Assembly (NCBI RefSeq): GCF_933775445.1
Contig: NC_065873.1
Span: 20,894,001-20,958,000 of the forward strand
Direction: 5' to 3'
DNA: 64,000 nucleotides
Origin: Argentina anserina
Taxonomy: Eukaryota; Streptophyta; Magnoliopsida; Rosales; Rosaceae
Shown here piece by piece: positions 23,444 to 35,841 of this stretch. Numbering within the stretch: position 1 is the stretch's first letter; each line of letters starts with the position of its first letter. Below the pieces are notes generated by a model. That model was not told the DNA's origin and did not search any database. It saw nothing but the letters and a program-made list of their open reading frames with translations. The translations under genes and the position numbers were made by a program.

Positions 23444-26400
23444 ATGGTCAATAGTGGTGGTACTGGCAGCAACCAAGGGATGTCTTCAGAGAAGAGACGA
23501 GAGAAAATTAAACCAATAGCTCTTTGTGTTACAAAGAGAAAGCCTGCTGAAGCTTCTCCAGTTAGTGTAAGTAAACATGTGAGTGAAGTAGCTCCGGAGA
23601 TATCTAGAAAACGGAGTGAACCTGAAGCGATAGAGGTTACCATGGTTCAGCCTAAGGAAGAAGTGGAAGCGGGAGCCATTGAAGGTAGAGATTGGGATGA
23701 TCCCATTGCATGTCAGCTTGAAAAACTATTGGTGTCTTATTTGCAAGCGATTTTTCAGAGTGCAATCAAGCGGATTACTGAATCTGGGTACAGTGAGGAG
23801 GTTGCTGTGAAGGCTGTATCTAGAGGCGGCCTTTACATAGGTGGTAAAGACTCTGTACTGAACATTGTAAATGATACTCTGGAATTTCTTAAGGGAGGGA
23901 AGGATACCGATGCTTCAAGAGAAAATGAATTTGATAATTTACAGCACTTGGTGGAGTACACAATGGTAGAAATGATCAGTGTGCTTAGGGAGGTCAGACC
24001 ATCCTTATCAGTTGCGGAAGCAATGTGGTGGTTATTGATATGTGACCTCAACATTTTGCTTGCCTGTACAATGGAAGGAGATCTGTCTAGTGTTCTTGCT
24101 TTTGAAGAAGCCTCAACAGAGAGCTTTGCTGATTCCTTCTCTTCCGAATTAAAATCAGAGGCAACTACTGAAACAAGCCATCTTAATCCGAGCGAAGAAA
24201 ATTCCTCCAAGCCATCACTTCCTAAGTCTCAAAGCCAGCCATCTTTTTCTGAAACAGATAAGTATGGAAGTGTCCCAAACTCTGCCAACCCTGAAACGCC
24301 AGAGGGCAAGGAAGAGAGTTTGTCATCTATGTTAGATAGTTTGGAGAGAAGCTTAGGACCCATAAGGGATTATGTCCTTTCTTCATCTCAAAAATCTGCC
24401 TCTGAAGAAAAATCAGGAGCTATAAGAAAGGTGAGAACCAAGGCAGAATTAGCAGCACTTCGGAAGAGATCCTTGCAGATGGAGAGAAATTACAGGGCTT
24501 ATAGGTCAAAAGGAGGCTTCAAATCGGGGAAGCTTGCTGCATTTGGTAGTTTTGTTATGGAAAAGAGGTCGAAGCCTCCATCTGATCATCCTGGACTGCA
24601 CACAAAAGATTCCTCCTCAAAGGTAACTGTTCCAGGTGGAACCAGTAATCCATCTGCTTTACCTGCAGGAGGTGGCTCGTCAACAGTACCTTCAAAAGGT
24701 ACCACATCTTCAGTGTCTTCTGTGGATACAAAACAGAAGCAGAACTCTGATTCTGAAGAAAAATCTGAAACTGAGACTCCAGTTTGCACCTCTGTTCCCT
24801 GCAAGACTATTAATTACTGTGCTGGCATCCCATATGATAAGACTTTAGGGAAGTATGTCCCGCAAGATAGGAAGGATGAGCTGATTTTAGAGCTAGTTCC
24901 CCGGCTGCAGAAGCTGCAGAATGAGCTACAAAGTTGGACAAACTGGGCAAATGAGAAGGTTATGCAGGTTTCTCGTAGACTTGGCAAAGAACGACCTGAA
25001 CTCAAAGCACTGAGGCAAGAGAAAGAAGAAGCAGGGAAATTTGAAAAGGAGAAACAAATGCTGGACGAGAATACCATGAAGAGGCTGTCTGAGATGGAGT
25101 ATGCATTGAATAATACCTCCAGCCAGGTTGAGATCGCTAACTCAACAATCTCTAAGCTTCAGGTGAACAATTCCACTCTCAAAAAGCAGTTGAGTTCTGC
25201 CAAAATAATGGTTATGGAATCAGCTGCTAATCTTCAGGAAGCATTAGAGAGGGAGAAGAAAGCACTGAAAAATGTCCAGGTATGGGAGGGGCAGAAAGGT
25301 TCATTGCAGGAGGAGCTTGTAACAAAAAAGAACAAGGTGGCTGCACTGCAACAGGATTTAGGCAAGGCGAAAAATGTTCTTCATCAAATTGAGGTATGCT
25401 TCAACATAGATCTAACGGTTAACATTCTAATACTATGTTAGTATACTCGATTTAGGGGATGAAGTGTTCACAATTTGTGCGTTAGCTAGAGTTGCATTTT
25501 GCTTTTCTGACTTGCTAGAGTTTGTAAAGGGGACTAATTAGTATCGGATGTTGTTAGGTTTAAGGAGTAGAAAAGACAAATTTTTAATTTTCAGTTTATA
25601 GTCTCAAATAAATTTTTCTTGTTAGGCATTTGAACCATTATTGCTGCTCCCAATATTAGACAGTAGCAGTGATGCTTTTAATTTTCTCAACTTTAATTCA
25701 CTTGAAAATGTGGAAGCATCACATGCTCCGGAATATCCTAAATTTTTTGTGGCAATTAAACTAGATTGTGTGTTGCATGTGTTTTCAGCTCGTGTACTAG
25801 CTAGAGTTGCATTTTACTTTTCTAACTGGCTAGAGTTTGTAAGCCGTATTAGTTAGTACTGAATGTTGTAGGTTGTAAGGAGTTGAAATACAAATTATAA
25901 TTTTATTGCATGTATCAAATTATTGTTTCTATTACTTATTAGACGATTACATAAGCACTAACGGCCAGGGTGTTAGGAGAGGTTTAGTTTGACCATGATA
26001 AATCACAACTTATGTTAGAAAAGACAAAGACTGTACACAAAAGATATTATACTCCAGTATATACCAAGTTTTTGCTCAAAGGTGTACATTATTTTCTCAT
26101 GCATAATAGGTAGATAGGTAAACAAGTTTTTGTGTGAGTTCTTACTAAATCTGTATAATACAGGCCAGGTGGAAGCGGGAGATAACAGAAAAGGAAACAA
26201 TTGTTGCACAGGCTGACACCATGAGAAATGAAAGAGAACAACGTGAAGCTTTGACATTAGTGGAGGAGACCAAGATCAAACACAAGGCAGAAAACGATTT
26301 GCAGAAGTACATGGAAAAGATCAAATTACTTGAGAGCAAGTTATCTGAATTTCAAATAAACTCCGACTCCAGAAGAGTAGCAGCGTTAAGAAGGGATGCT

Positions 26401-26703
26401 GCTGGAAGCTTTGGGGATTGCCTGTCAGACAAAAAAATTGTGACGGCTACCAAGGGCAAGGGAAACCAAAGTTCTACTGCCTCTAAGAAGTTGACAAATT
26501 CCGATGGGACTAAAAGTTTGAGACAGGACCGGGAGTGTGTGATGTGCCTATCTGAGGAGATGTCAGTGGTATTCCTCCCGTGCGCACATCAGGTGGTCTG
26601 TGAAAAATGCAATGAGCTGCATCTGAAACAAGGAATGAAGGACTGTCCTTCATGCAGGGCTGTGATTCAGCGCAGGATCAAAGTGCAGTATGCACGTCCA
26701 TAG
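23444..26703 (+). CDS. RF298: RING-finger E3 ubiquitin ligase, RF298/RF4 type
   Basis: Two coding exons, 23444-25393 and 26164-26703, joined in phase 0, give 829 aa (Arabidopsis RF298 is of similar size). The start MVNSGGTG is preferred over upstream in-frame codons because the sequence before it looks like spliced leader. The N-terminal 60 residues are basic. Residues about 90-150 (LEKLLVSYLQAIFQSAIKR ... DTLEFL) form the conserved helical block of this family. A Ser/Pro/Glu-rich low-complexity linker follows, then a long coiled coil from about 500 to 735. A C-terminal RING-HC runs from 775 to 814: CVMC, then FLPCAH, VVCEKC and CPSC give the eight ligands. The last residues are RIKVQYARP. 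The expected activity is ubiquitin transfer from an E2; the substrate is unknown. Paralogues RF4 and RF298 cannot be told apart here. Confidence 0.88.
25478..25930. repeat. Local duplication inside the RING-gene intron
   Basis: A segment of about 130 bp starting at GCTAGAGTTGCATTTTGC (about 25484) recurs in the same orientation from about 25800 (GCTAGAGTTGCATTTTAC), with parallel continuation through GCTAGAGTTTGTAA and the GAATGTTG/GGATGTTG words. The copies are clearly diverged. Confidence 0.7.
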
Positions 26704-27105
26704 TGTGTAAACCGCACTCAAAATCGGAACTGTTTACTGTGGGCAAATATTGAAGTTTAGCTTAACTCAATTATCTAGATGGCTTTTGTTATCTGGGTCT
26801 TAAAGTTCATTCAGGAAGGATAAGTCGGGAAGTAGACACAGTTAGTAGAGATCATAGGCTTTTGTAAAGTGCAAGCTGACCTCTTACATGGATGAAAGAG
26901 TTGAAGTTCCGCCTTTTGGATAGTCCTATTATGGTGGTTTTTAACCTGGATATCCTCCTTTTCTATAATATTTCAAAGCTTGATGCTACGGAACTTGATA
27001 ATTGCCCACTCTTTACGTTGATTTCTGTAGTATTCACTGGTCCATTAATCAAACAAAACACGTACTCAGGTTTAATACCAAACGGTAATCGGTAATGAAC
27101 ATGAA
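26704..27105. other. 3' region of the RING gene, spacer before tRNA
   Basis: Likely 3' untranslated region plus spacer. No second gene is seen. Confidence 0.5.
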
Positions 27106-27187
27106 GTCGATATGTCCGAGTGGTTAAGGAGACAGACTTGAAATCTGTTGGGCTTCGCCCGCGCAGGTTCGAACCCTGCTGTCGACG
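27106..27187 (+). tRNA. tRNA-Ser (anticodon UGA)
   Basis: 82 nt. The acceptor stem GTCGATA pairs with TGTCGAC (one G-U pair), followed by discriminator G; CCA is not encoded. The anticodon stem ACAGA/TCTGT encloses the loop CTTGAAA with TGA at 27139-27141. A long variable arm (TTGGGCTTCGCCCGC region) is typical of serine tRNAs. The T arm contains GGTTCGAACCC (the internal B box), and TGTCCGAGTGGTTAA is the A-box region. A run of seven T follows at once, a pol III terminator. Confidence 0.96.
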
Positions 27188-27194
27188 TTTTTTT
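27188..27194 (+). terminator. Oligo-T RNA polymerase III terminator
   Basis: Seven T residues directly after the tRNA discriminator base. Confidence 0.85.
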
Positions 27195-29881
27195 AATGCC
27201 TCTGAAAGCTGAGGAGGTAAAGTAATAAGTGGCTCTCCATTGGCCTCTAATCATATGAAAGAAAATGCCAGAAGTTTCACCTAAAAGCCATTGTGATCCT
27301 CCTAAAAACCAGCTGGGTTCCATACTATCTGCCTATCTTGTGATCCTTATTTAAACCAAACACTCTTAAAACTCCCAAGGACAGTAGCTGGGGAAGAGTT
27401 ATTGTTCCCTAAAGTTGAAGGTGACTGACTCCACCAGATTCCATTTCTGGTCCAATGATTCACATATTAATGCAATTTATGTATACTGTTTAATCTGTAA
27501 ATGAGTCCTTTTCGCTCTGTCAATGTTTAGATCGATTGGTCCACTGGCCATGTGATCAATTATAAGCTTTCTATATCTCTATAGTTAATCTAGCTTATAT
27601 TTTTTAAAGAGAAGAATTGAACTTGAACACATTAATTGGTCATGCTGATAGGAATTCTAACTACCCAATTTAAAATGTGCTTTAGTCACTGCAAAATTAA
27701 TATTTATTGTTTTCCTCAGAAGAATCCGATTTGTCTACGTTGGACAGGAGTTGTTTATCTGATGACATATATTTCTTCTTCAACTTTAGGCATTTTTAAT
27801 GCAGCACTGGATCGTATATTAGCATGAACTTTGATCACTGAGCTAGCTAGCTTCAATCATCTATATAATTGAGCCAGCTTTCCCAGCAGAAACCCTAAAG
27901 CATATCATACTAGAATGGTAGGTGCAGAGATCCCAAAAACCCAGTTGACCTCTGCAATTTCTTTCTCTGTATTTCAGTGTCATATTATCCAGATTATGAT
28001 ATGAATATTTCAGTGTCATAGACTAGGAGAGGCACTTAGATATGGGAGATATTCCCTGTCTTGGATAAAAAAAAGCTTAAGGTCTGATTTGAGTGTGAGG
28101 ATTTTAGTGGGGACTTGCAGAAAGCAAAGAAAGGCTGTCATTTTGCTGAGAATTTATGAAGTGGTACTAGATAGCTCCTTCTAGAGGGTGTGCATTTTGG
28201 CAAATGGCATCTTGTTTGAGACATAATCTCCAGCTAGGCCCACAACAATTGGTCACCACAGTTCACAATTTACCTACTCTTTATTTATATACAGCTATTC
28301 AATAATACTAAACATCAAAGAATGTGGATTCCAAATTTGTCAACACTTGTTGTCTATCATACTTGGCTTTTCTCTCCAAAATATTCTGTAAATCTGTAGT
28401 GCAGGCTAACAAGGGTCTTAGTCTGGCCATGGAGTTATACCCCAAAAAGGTAGGTCTCTTTGATTTCATTTTACACAAAGCTAATGTGAGTTAGAAATGA
28501 GGTTGCATTTCTATGTAAACTGTGACTCTGGATCACTCTTGTTAGGGAAACTTCAATGTGAACTTGTTCATTAAAAGAAAATGTTATACATTGCAAGCTA
28601 TCAGACAACTTTGGCAAAGAAGCTAATTTTTGATCAAATTTGCATAGCATTATGTTGAATGCATTCATCCCGGTATGATTGAGACTCAAACGAAAACCAA
28701 TTAAGCGCTTAAGAATGCTTTCAACATCTCCGAGCAAACATAGTAGATGAAATTCGTTTTCAATACCTATGAGAACACTCTTTCATTCATTCTTTATAGA
28801 GTCGTGATGAACTACTAGGAAGCCCTAATCTTGCTCAATACACATCCCATTTGAGTAAAATCTGAACTTCTCCAGTTCTTCTATCTTCGCGAATGAAGGT
28901 CAAAACACTCAAACCAATCAACTTCCTCAGAGGTCATATTTCAAACTTATTTATTAAAAGTTAGACAGAGTTAATTTTCGGTTTGTTTGCTAATGAGTAT
29001 TGTTTTAACTTGGCGAGGAATTATGTGTTATGTTTTATGTATATAAAACACGTTTTAAAGAACAATATTGCTCGAGCTCTCTTCACGAATAACGCTTGAA
29101 ACCTCTCGATTAGTGATCCAACTGCATCAAACAAAACTCAAGGCTCCTTCAAGTAGTGCAAAGGTATTCATATTATAAGTGTTGAATATATACCTCATTA
29201 AAATAAAAAATGGCAAGTCTTTGGCAAGTTGGACTAGTTTTCTTAATTTTCCTGCCTATTAAAATCAGTAATTTCCCCACAGGACCCTCAAACACCTCTG
29301 TGATATGATCCTCTTGATCAAAAGAGTGGACTCCACAGTCCTCCAACTCCACTGGGGTTGCATGGGAGTTGGATACGCCGGATTTCAGGTGACGTGGCGT
29401 CCCCAATAAGATTCCCACCACCTCCTCCTCCATGCATCTCCTCCCTCATCTCTCCTCATTAACTTTCTTAATCCATCCCTTTTCCCTCTTAATTTTTTGA
29501 TTAAAACTCCCCCACTCCCTTCTCCATTATCTTAATCAAGTTTTCCCAAAACCAGTCCAATAATCCATGTAGCAGTTGAGGAATGAGGACTTCACTTTCT
29601 CCTCACATCTCCTCTATGCGTCACCACCACCCTTCTAAGTCTCTCTCACCCTCTCCTTGCCTGCCAAGTGTCACCAACCCATTTCCCCCAAGACTCCTTC
29701 AATCCTCTTAAACCCCTCTTTAAACTAGATTTTTCCTCAATTTCATGCCAAACCCAACCCCTCCAACTCCTCACACCCCATAAACTCTTGACTCTTCTTC
29801 GTCTCTGCAACTAAAGACTCCATCTTTCCTCCTCTCGCAAACCCAAGACCCTTTTTTGACACCAACCCATTTTCCCCCACA
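27195..29881. other. Gene-free spacer and promoter of the DNase I-like gene
   Basis: I see no conserved protein. Short ORFs around 28471-28737 and 29173-29433 on the minus strand match nothing I know. The last 450 bases are strongly pyrimidine-rich (CTCCTC / CCACC), as expected of a leader and promoter. Confidence 0.5.
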
Positions 29882-32615
29882 ATGCTCCGCAACCTCCTCC
29901 GCCTCTGCTCCCGCCTACGGTGGCCGGCGCGCCGCCGCTGCCGGACCAAAGTCGTCATCAAACGCTTTTCCAAAACCAACTCCAAGTCCGACCTCCTCCA
30001 CGAACCCACTTCCAACGGCTCCTCGTCGGCGACGGTCCACCCCAACGGCCAGCCGGAGACAGATAAGCCGCCGCCGCGGCCCGTTCGTGTCGCCACCTTC
30101 AACGCTGCTCTGTTCTCCATGGCGCCGGCGATTCCGGCGCCGGAAAAACCCGAGCAAGACGAAAATGGCGTCAAGGTAGTCAAGAACGTTAGACTCAAAT
30201 CGGCGATGGACCGGCCCAAGAGTATCTTAAAGCAGTCACCTTTACACCCAAACGCGATGAAGAGCTCGGAGAATCAGAGAACCCAACAGAAGTTCGTCAA
30301 GTCCAAGATGAGAGTCTCGATCAATTTGCCGGATAATGAAATTTCACTACTCAAAAGCAGACAGTTGAGCTTTGCTGAAGGCAGAGAGCTTGATAGTAAT
30401 GGTGCTTTGTCTTCTTTCTCCCCAAGTAGAGTTTCAAGAGGAAAAGGTCCGTTGAAGGCTAGTGTGAGCTTTCCTAATAATGTTGGGAACGTTGGTGGTG
30501 GTGGTGAGAATGGGGAGTACTATACGAGCCAGAGGAGTGTTCTTGAGGTTTTGAGGGAGTTGGATGCTGACATTTTGGCTCTGCAAGATGTGAAAGCTGA
30601 GGAGGAGAAGGAAATGAAGCCTCTCTCGGATTTGGCCGCCGCATTGGGGATGAACTATGTGTTTGCCGAGAGCTGGGCGCCGGAGTACGGCAATGCCATC
30701 TTGTCGAAATGGCCGATCAAGCGGTCTAAGGTTCAGAAAATCTTTGATGACTCTGATTTCAGGTTAGTGTGATTCTTTGCTTTACAGCATATATTGGTTA
30801 AGTTACAAGGCATTGCGTATCTGTGGTCTTTTTTAATGAGAGTCAGTTAAATCAAAGTGGATTTAGTTCAAGGAAGTTTCTTATGCCCATAAAGATGATA
30901 GCTTTTTAGTTTTGCTTTCATAAAGTCAGCAATAATTCTAAGCTTTATTCTTGCTCATATAGGGGTAACCTTTTCAAAAAGCCAGAAGATATACCATGAT
31001 TAATTATGGGTTCTTGCTCATATACTCGGTTTACCAGAAAATAAAGAGAAATGAAGATTAAATCCTGTGTTATTTTAGCTTCATTTTTCTGCTAGGCTTG
31101 TATTAAAAATTTTCTACAGGCTGTACTGGTGCGTCTGTATTAGGTAGAAAGTTTGTTGTGTTACTGGGGATGCTAATATCATCAGAGCAACAGCTATTTT
31201 TGTGCAGAGTTGTCTTCCTATTCTATATTATCTTCTGTGTTTATACCGAGACTTGATAAGTATACTTTTTCAGCCTAGAGTCATAGACAGTCACCTGAAT
31301 CTGTTTCAGTAACATAAAATTTTCCAGATCAAAGTAGAACTTAAAAGTTTTCTTCTTCTTCCATATGGTTTGGTAATGTGCATGAAATTCGACTTTTCGA
31401 GAGAAAAAGATGGCGCATTAGCAATTTAGCAACTTGAGGGTTTGTTCCTTTTATGGAGAGATTTACTGATGGGGAAAAACTTATCATCGGTGATTGTCTT
31501 TATCATTACAGCACCAGAAACCTTAATCCTCCTAGCTAACCTTAACGCTTAAGAACACTTACAATGAAAGCGAAGTGTCGCTGTTAGAGAAAATAATACA
31601 GGCTATACAGCAATGTTAGGTAAGGAGTGCATTGGCATGACTGCAATATATTGGTAAACAATAGGCATGATAGGTTACACGAAATTTAATTATCCAACTG
31701 TTTCTTGAGAAAGCAGCTTTCTCTGAACTGTTGGGATGTTCACATTTCTGTTAGCGATGAAGACCAGTATGATTAGTAATTAATAGTTTAATATTTTGAG
31801 GGGAAATTAAATAGGTCTATGGTTAAAAAATGCACAGGAACGTTCTAAAAGCCACCATTGACGTACCCCAAGCCGGAGAAGTCAATTTCCACTGCACCCA
31901 CCTTGATCATCTTGATGAGAACTGGAGGATGAGGCAGATGAACGCTATAATCCAATCGAGCAATGAGCCTCACATCTTGGCTGGAGGTCTCAATTCACTA
32001 GAGGAATCAGATTATTCTCGAGAAAGATGGACTGACATTGTAAAGGTGTCACATATAAACTTGTTTCTTGTTCTAAAATTAGCCGTGCAAATCATATGAA
32101 CAGTTAGTATTTACCTCTGTGAATTGACTGATGCAGTATTACGAGGAGATGGGAAAACCAACACCCAAGGTCGAAGTCATGAGGTACTTGAAGAGCAAGC
32201 AGTACACAGATGCCAAGGACTTTGAGGGAGAATACGAGTCAGTAGTCATGATCGCCAAAGGACAAAGTAAAATTACCACCCTGATGTTAATATTTCTTTT
32301 GTATATGAGTGCCTAAAACTTGGATTTGACTTACATTACTTTGATGATGTAGGTGTGCAGGGGACATGTAAGTATGGAACACGGGTAGATTACATATTGG
32401 CATCCTCAACTTCTCCCTACAAGTTTGTTCCCGGATCATACTCTGTCTTTTCATCCAAAGGGACATCCGATCATCATATAGTAAGAGTTGATGTGATCAA
32501 ATCGGAAAGTAGTTGCGATCCAGGAAATGTATCCAGACGCGGGCAAAGAAAACAGAAAGTTATACAGATTACGGAGACTACTCCATCCAAAGGCATATGG
32601 AAATCACAGACATGA
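29882..32615 (+). CDS. DNase I-like (endonuclease/exonuclease/phosphatase fold) protein
   Basis: Four exons, 29882-30762, 31838-32045, 32137-32266 and 32353-32615, join in frame to 493 aa. The N-terminus (about 30 residues) is Arg/Leu-rich. The fold begins at VRVATFNAALF (Asn74), is interrupted by a Lys/Ser-rich, probably disordered insert (about 81-215), and resumes with DADILALQDV (Asp236), WAPEYGNAILSKWPI, HCTHLDHLDENWR (His315), AGGLNSLEESD (343-346), YGTRVDYIL (Asp419) and GTSDHHIV (Asp446-His447). The canonical LQE motif is LQD here, and GDFN is GGLN, so one metal-binding Asp is absent. The plant group recalled as 'DNAse I-like superfamily protein' (At2g48030 and At3g21530 class) fits. 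Substrate is unknown, and the changed site makes ordinary nuclease activity uncertain. Confidence 0.88.
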
Positions 32616-34810
32616 TCAGTAAGATAGATATGATTGACTTTATTTATTTTACAGCTTACAGTTAGTACTCTAGTGTTGATTTGTTAAAAGACGGAGGGGC
32701 AGATGGTTATCTCCTCCACTTGGTAAATTACTCGCTCACTGTTTAGATGGTTTTAGATGAACGAACGAATCAGAGATGAAATCTGGTGTGGTTGGCATTC
32801 TTTTCTTGTTCAAATTGTACAGCAGAGTGAACATGTAATAAGTACATATGAGAGTGATTTTCTTACTTTGATCACTAGTCTTCCCAGCTTTCCTTGTTGA
32901 TTGGCTTTGCAGTACTCTCTTTCACATTTTCAATGCTTATCTATAATAAACCCTAAACCGAAACACAATCATCGTCTCTGGGAAAATAAGGATTAACAGT
33001 ACCGTTTGAACCCTTGGTTCTGCTACACGGTCTCAAAATTAGGTAGCTAGGTCGACGATTTTTACCCGTATTTGGATTCCGAAACCATTTCAAACTTATG
33101 CAGACCTAGCAAGTGATCAGGAACAGCAGCCAATCGATCCAACCAAAACAATGGCATATCTCTCTTTGATGAAATGTTGTCCTGTTTGCGTTAATGTTCC
33201 CATATGGATCATATATGGATACCTAACATGCATCTCCCGTGTTGAAAAACTTGAAGGCTCCCTCCACTGTTGCTATCCCGTTGTGTTTTATATTTGTCCC
33301 CATACAAACTTGGTGAAAACAGTGAGGCATACATTGGGTGATTATATGTGAGCAGTGAGTGAGCACATAAATAACATGGAAACGAACAACCATGATTCAG
33401 TTCTATTTAAAGAGATGGATGTATGATATACAGGGTTATGTTTTTCGTTCCGAGTACATGATTTGTATATTTGGATTGTGTATAATTTTGTTGCTGTAGT
33501 TCACCCATGTTAGTTTGCGTCTATAATTTTTGAAATATTGGAGGAAATTAAAGAAGAGATACTTGAGCTCTAAAAAGTATGGTCAAACGAGACCAAGGAT
33601 TACATAAAGTATGATCAAACGAGACAAGGGACATAAACATTACACTATTATAGGGTAAAAAGTAATAGGTTTTGTTTAATGAAAAATAGTTTATTAAATC
33701 TAATATTTTGTAAAGATAGACCTTATATTTTTTTTGTGATAGGAAGATAGACCTTATAGTTCAATTCATGATTTCATCATCTTTCATTATATGATAATCA
33801 TATCAAGATCCGTCAGAAAATAATTTTTTTTTTCTAGATTTTTTAATTCTTCTTGTCTAATGTCTACCATACGTGTGCATTGAGTGTATCTAGAAATCAT
33901 AACTAGGGGTCAAAATTTAAATAATAAATCTAAAAAATATTTTTTTTCATTAAATAATAAATAAATTAATAAGTGATTACGATATAAGAAGATAATATAT
34001 ATCATTACGAATTGTCAAGTTCACCTCGTCATGATGATGTTCTAAGATACCATTATTGATTAAATTTCTTGTTTTTGAAACTTGAGACGGTGTCAAAGAT
34101 AGATCATTTCTCTTAATATATTTCTCAAATAAAACTTTCATAATTTGAAATTTGCCAAGCACATTTGGACTTACCGTAAATAGGAAAAAATATATAAAAG
34201 GGCCTCCACGAAAGAAATATTAATACTGTGGTAATATATTAAAATAAGATATCATAATGGAATAAAGAAAAAGTGTCATGTCCGAAATGAACAAGAATGC
34301 AATTATCAAAGAATTATATATAAAGCAAGTTTACTATTTTGTTGCAGGGGAAAATTTTAGACTAAAGTAGTTTTTTTCCTGTGATATATTCAATGTTGAG
34401 CAACCAATTATAGAAGAGATTGAAATCTGAATTGTCCAATCTCGCCCCAATACAGCTACGCCTATGTACGTGCGAGTTTATTCTTATATGAAATAGGGTT
34501 GAGCGTATAAGCAACAACATTTGTGCGCGCGTCTCTTACGTTTTTTTAGTGTACAACGCTTTGATTCATAAACACGTCCAAACAGGGTTCTCAAATGTAA
34601 TCAGAAGACTGACGCCATCACCCAAATGGCCGAGACCTCACTCGATCACCAACAGCCTCTCCCCTCCGTCGATCCCTCCTCTGCTTCATCTACAGGTACC
34701 CAAAATTATCATCTCACTTTCTCCCCTAAATTCTCTCAGTTTCTCCTTAATTTTCTCAACTCTCCAAATTTAAAGTTGGATTTTTTTTTAAAAATCTTTG
34801 GGCTTGTTGA
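32616..34810. other. Spacer with no supported gene
   Basis: The DNase-like gene's 3' region is followed by strongly AT-rich sequence (33480-34420). An ATG at 34626 opens a short plausible first exon ending at a GTACCC donor (about 34696), but I could not connect it to a recognisable protein. Confidence 0.4.
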
Positions 34811-35841
34811 AGCTCCGGAACGACTTCACCGAGGCCCAAGTTGATACCTTACTTCGATTCCAAGCTTTCAAAAGCGGCTTCCTCTATAGCTCACCAAGGC
34901 GGTGCTGCAATTGTGAGAAGGTAGATTTTTTGTTCATAAAAAAAATTGTTTGATCTAGTAAAAATTTGGGGTAATTAGTTTGGATTAAAAATGTTGAAGT
35001 TTGAATTAGGTTGTTTCCTCCAAGGCCTTCAGTGGATAGGATACTGTTTTTTCTATATGGTGATAATGTAACAACTACTAAGGGTGGTGCTAAGGTCATG
35101 GCTGCTTCTACATACCCTTTGCAGGGTGGTGGTGCAAATTGGTCTCAGTTGAAATTTATAGTTAGTCCAAGCCTCCAAGGGAAGTCTTTCTTGGGTCCAA
35201 TGTTGATCACCAAATGTACTGCCATCTGCTTTGTGGCATTAGCAACTGTGATGTACTTGATGCGATTCGAGCTCCTTATGCAGTAGGCCTGATCAAAGCG
35301 TTTAGAATGTTGGAGGGGAAGTGGGAGCAGATATGTCGTGATCTTGAAGAGGGGTTTCCGAGTTTGGAGGTTTCTGATAGAGCAATGAGGAAGGCTGTTA
35401 TTGAGGTTCTTGGTGGGCCTCAGAAGAAATTGGCTGAGAGACAACTGAGAAAGTTTCCAGCTTGTGCTTGAAAATGCGATGACAACTGAGATTACAGAAT
35501 TTGCGAGTTTCTTGGATAAGGAGTTGAGCCCTAAACAGTTGAGGGTGTTTATAGAAGCTAGAGAGGAAAGCAGGCTTGGGCAGGAAGAGTTAGTTGTAGC
35601 TCTAAGGAGGTGTTATTCCTCCCTGGAAGATGGTTTGGGAAGCATTTACAAGGTTCAGAGGGACAGAGGTGAAGCAGGTCCTTTGATTTTATCTGTTGTA
35701 AAGCCTGGAAGCTTTGATAGACTATCACAAGTGGCCATCGCCAACGGAGCATCAGCTGGTCAGTATAAGCCGCCCAAGATCATAAGAAATCCTGAGATTG
35801 TTCATTTCCTTGAAGGATCTACTCTAGTAACCATATCTTGA
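34811..35841 (+). pseudogene. GH3 acyl-acid-amido synthetase relic
   Basis: Three blocks of GH3 homology lie in order but in different frames. Block one (about 35014-35190) has ILFFLYGDN and TKGGAKVMAASTYPL. Block two (about 35200-35458) has HQMYCHLLCGI, APYAVGLIKAF and KWEQICRDLEEGFPSLEVSD. Block three (35461-35841) has VLENAMTTEITEFASFLD and the C-terminal GASAGQYKPPKI. A single missing base near 35194-35200 separates blocks one and two. Between blocks two and three, roughly 200-250 residues of the usual enzyme are absent, including the adenylate-binding core and YRLGD-type motif. GH3 enzymes join amino acids to auxin, jasmonate or benzoates; the JAR1/GH3.10-like group fits best. This copy cannot make a full enzyme. 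The part before 35014 is less certain. Confidence 0.82.

Noticed and set aside
28471..28737. Minus-strand ORF of 88 codons (LKRLIGFRLSLNHTG)
   Set aside because: No known domain and no splice partners found nearby.
34626..34770. Possible first exon starting MAETSLDHQQ
   Set aside because: It has a start and a donor, but I could not join it to the GH3 relic or to any known protein. Left in the spacer description.
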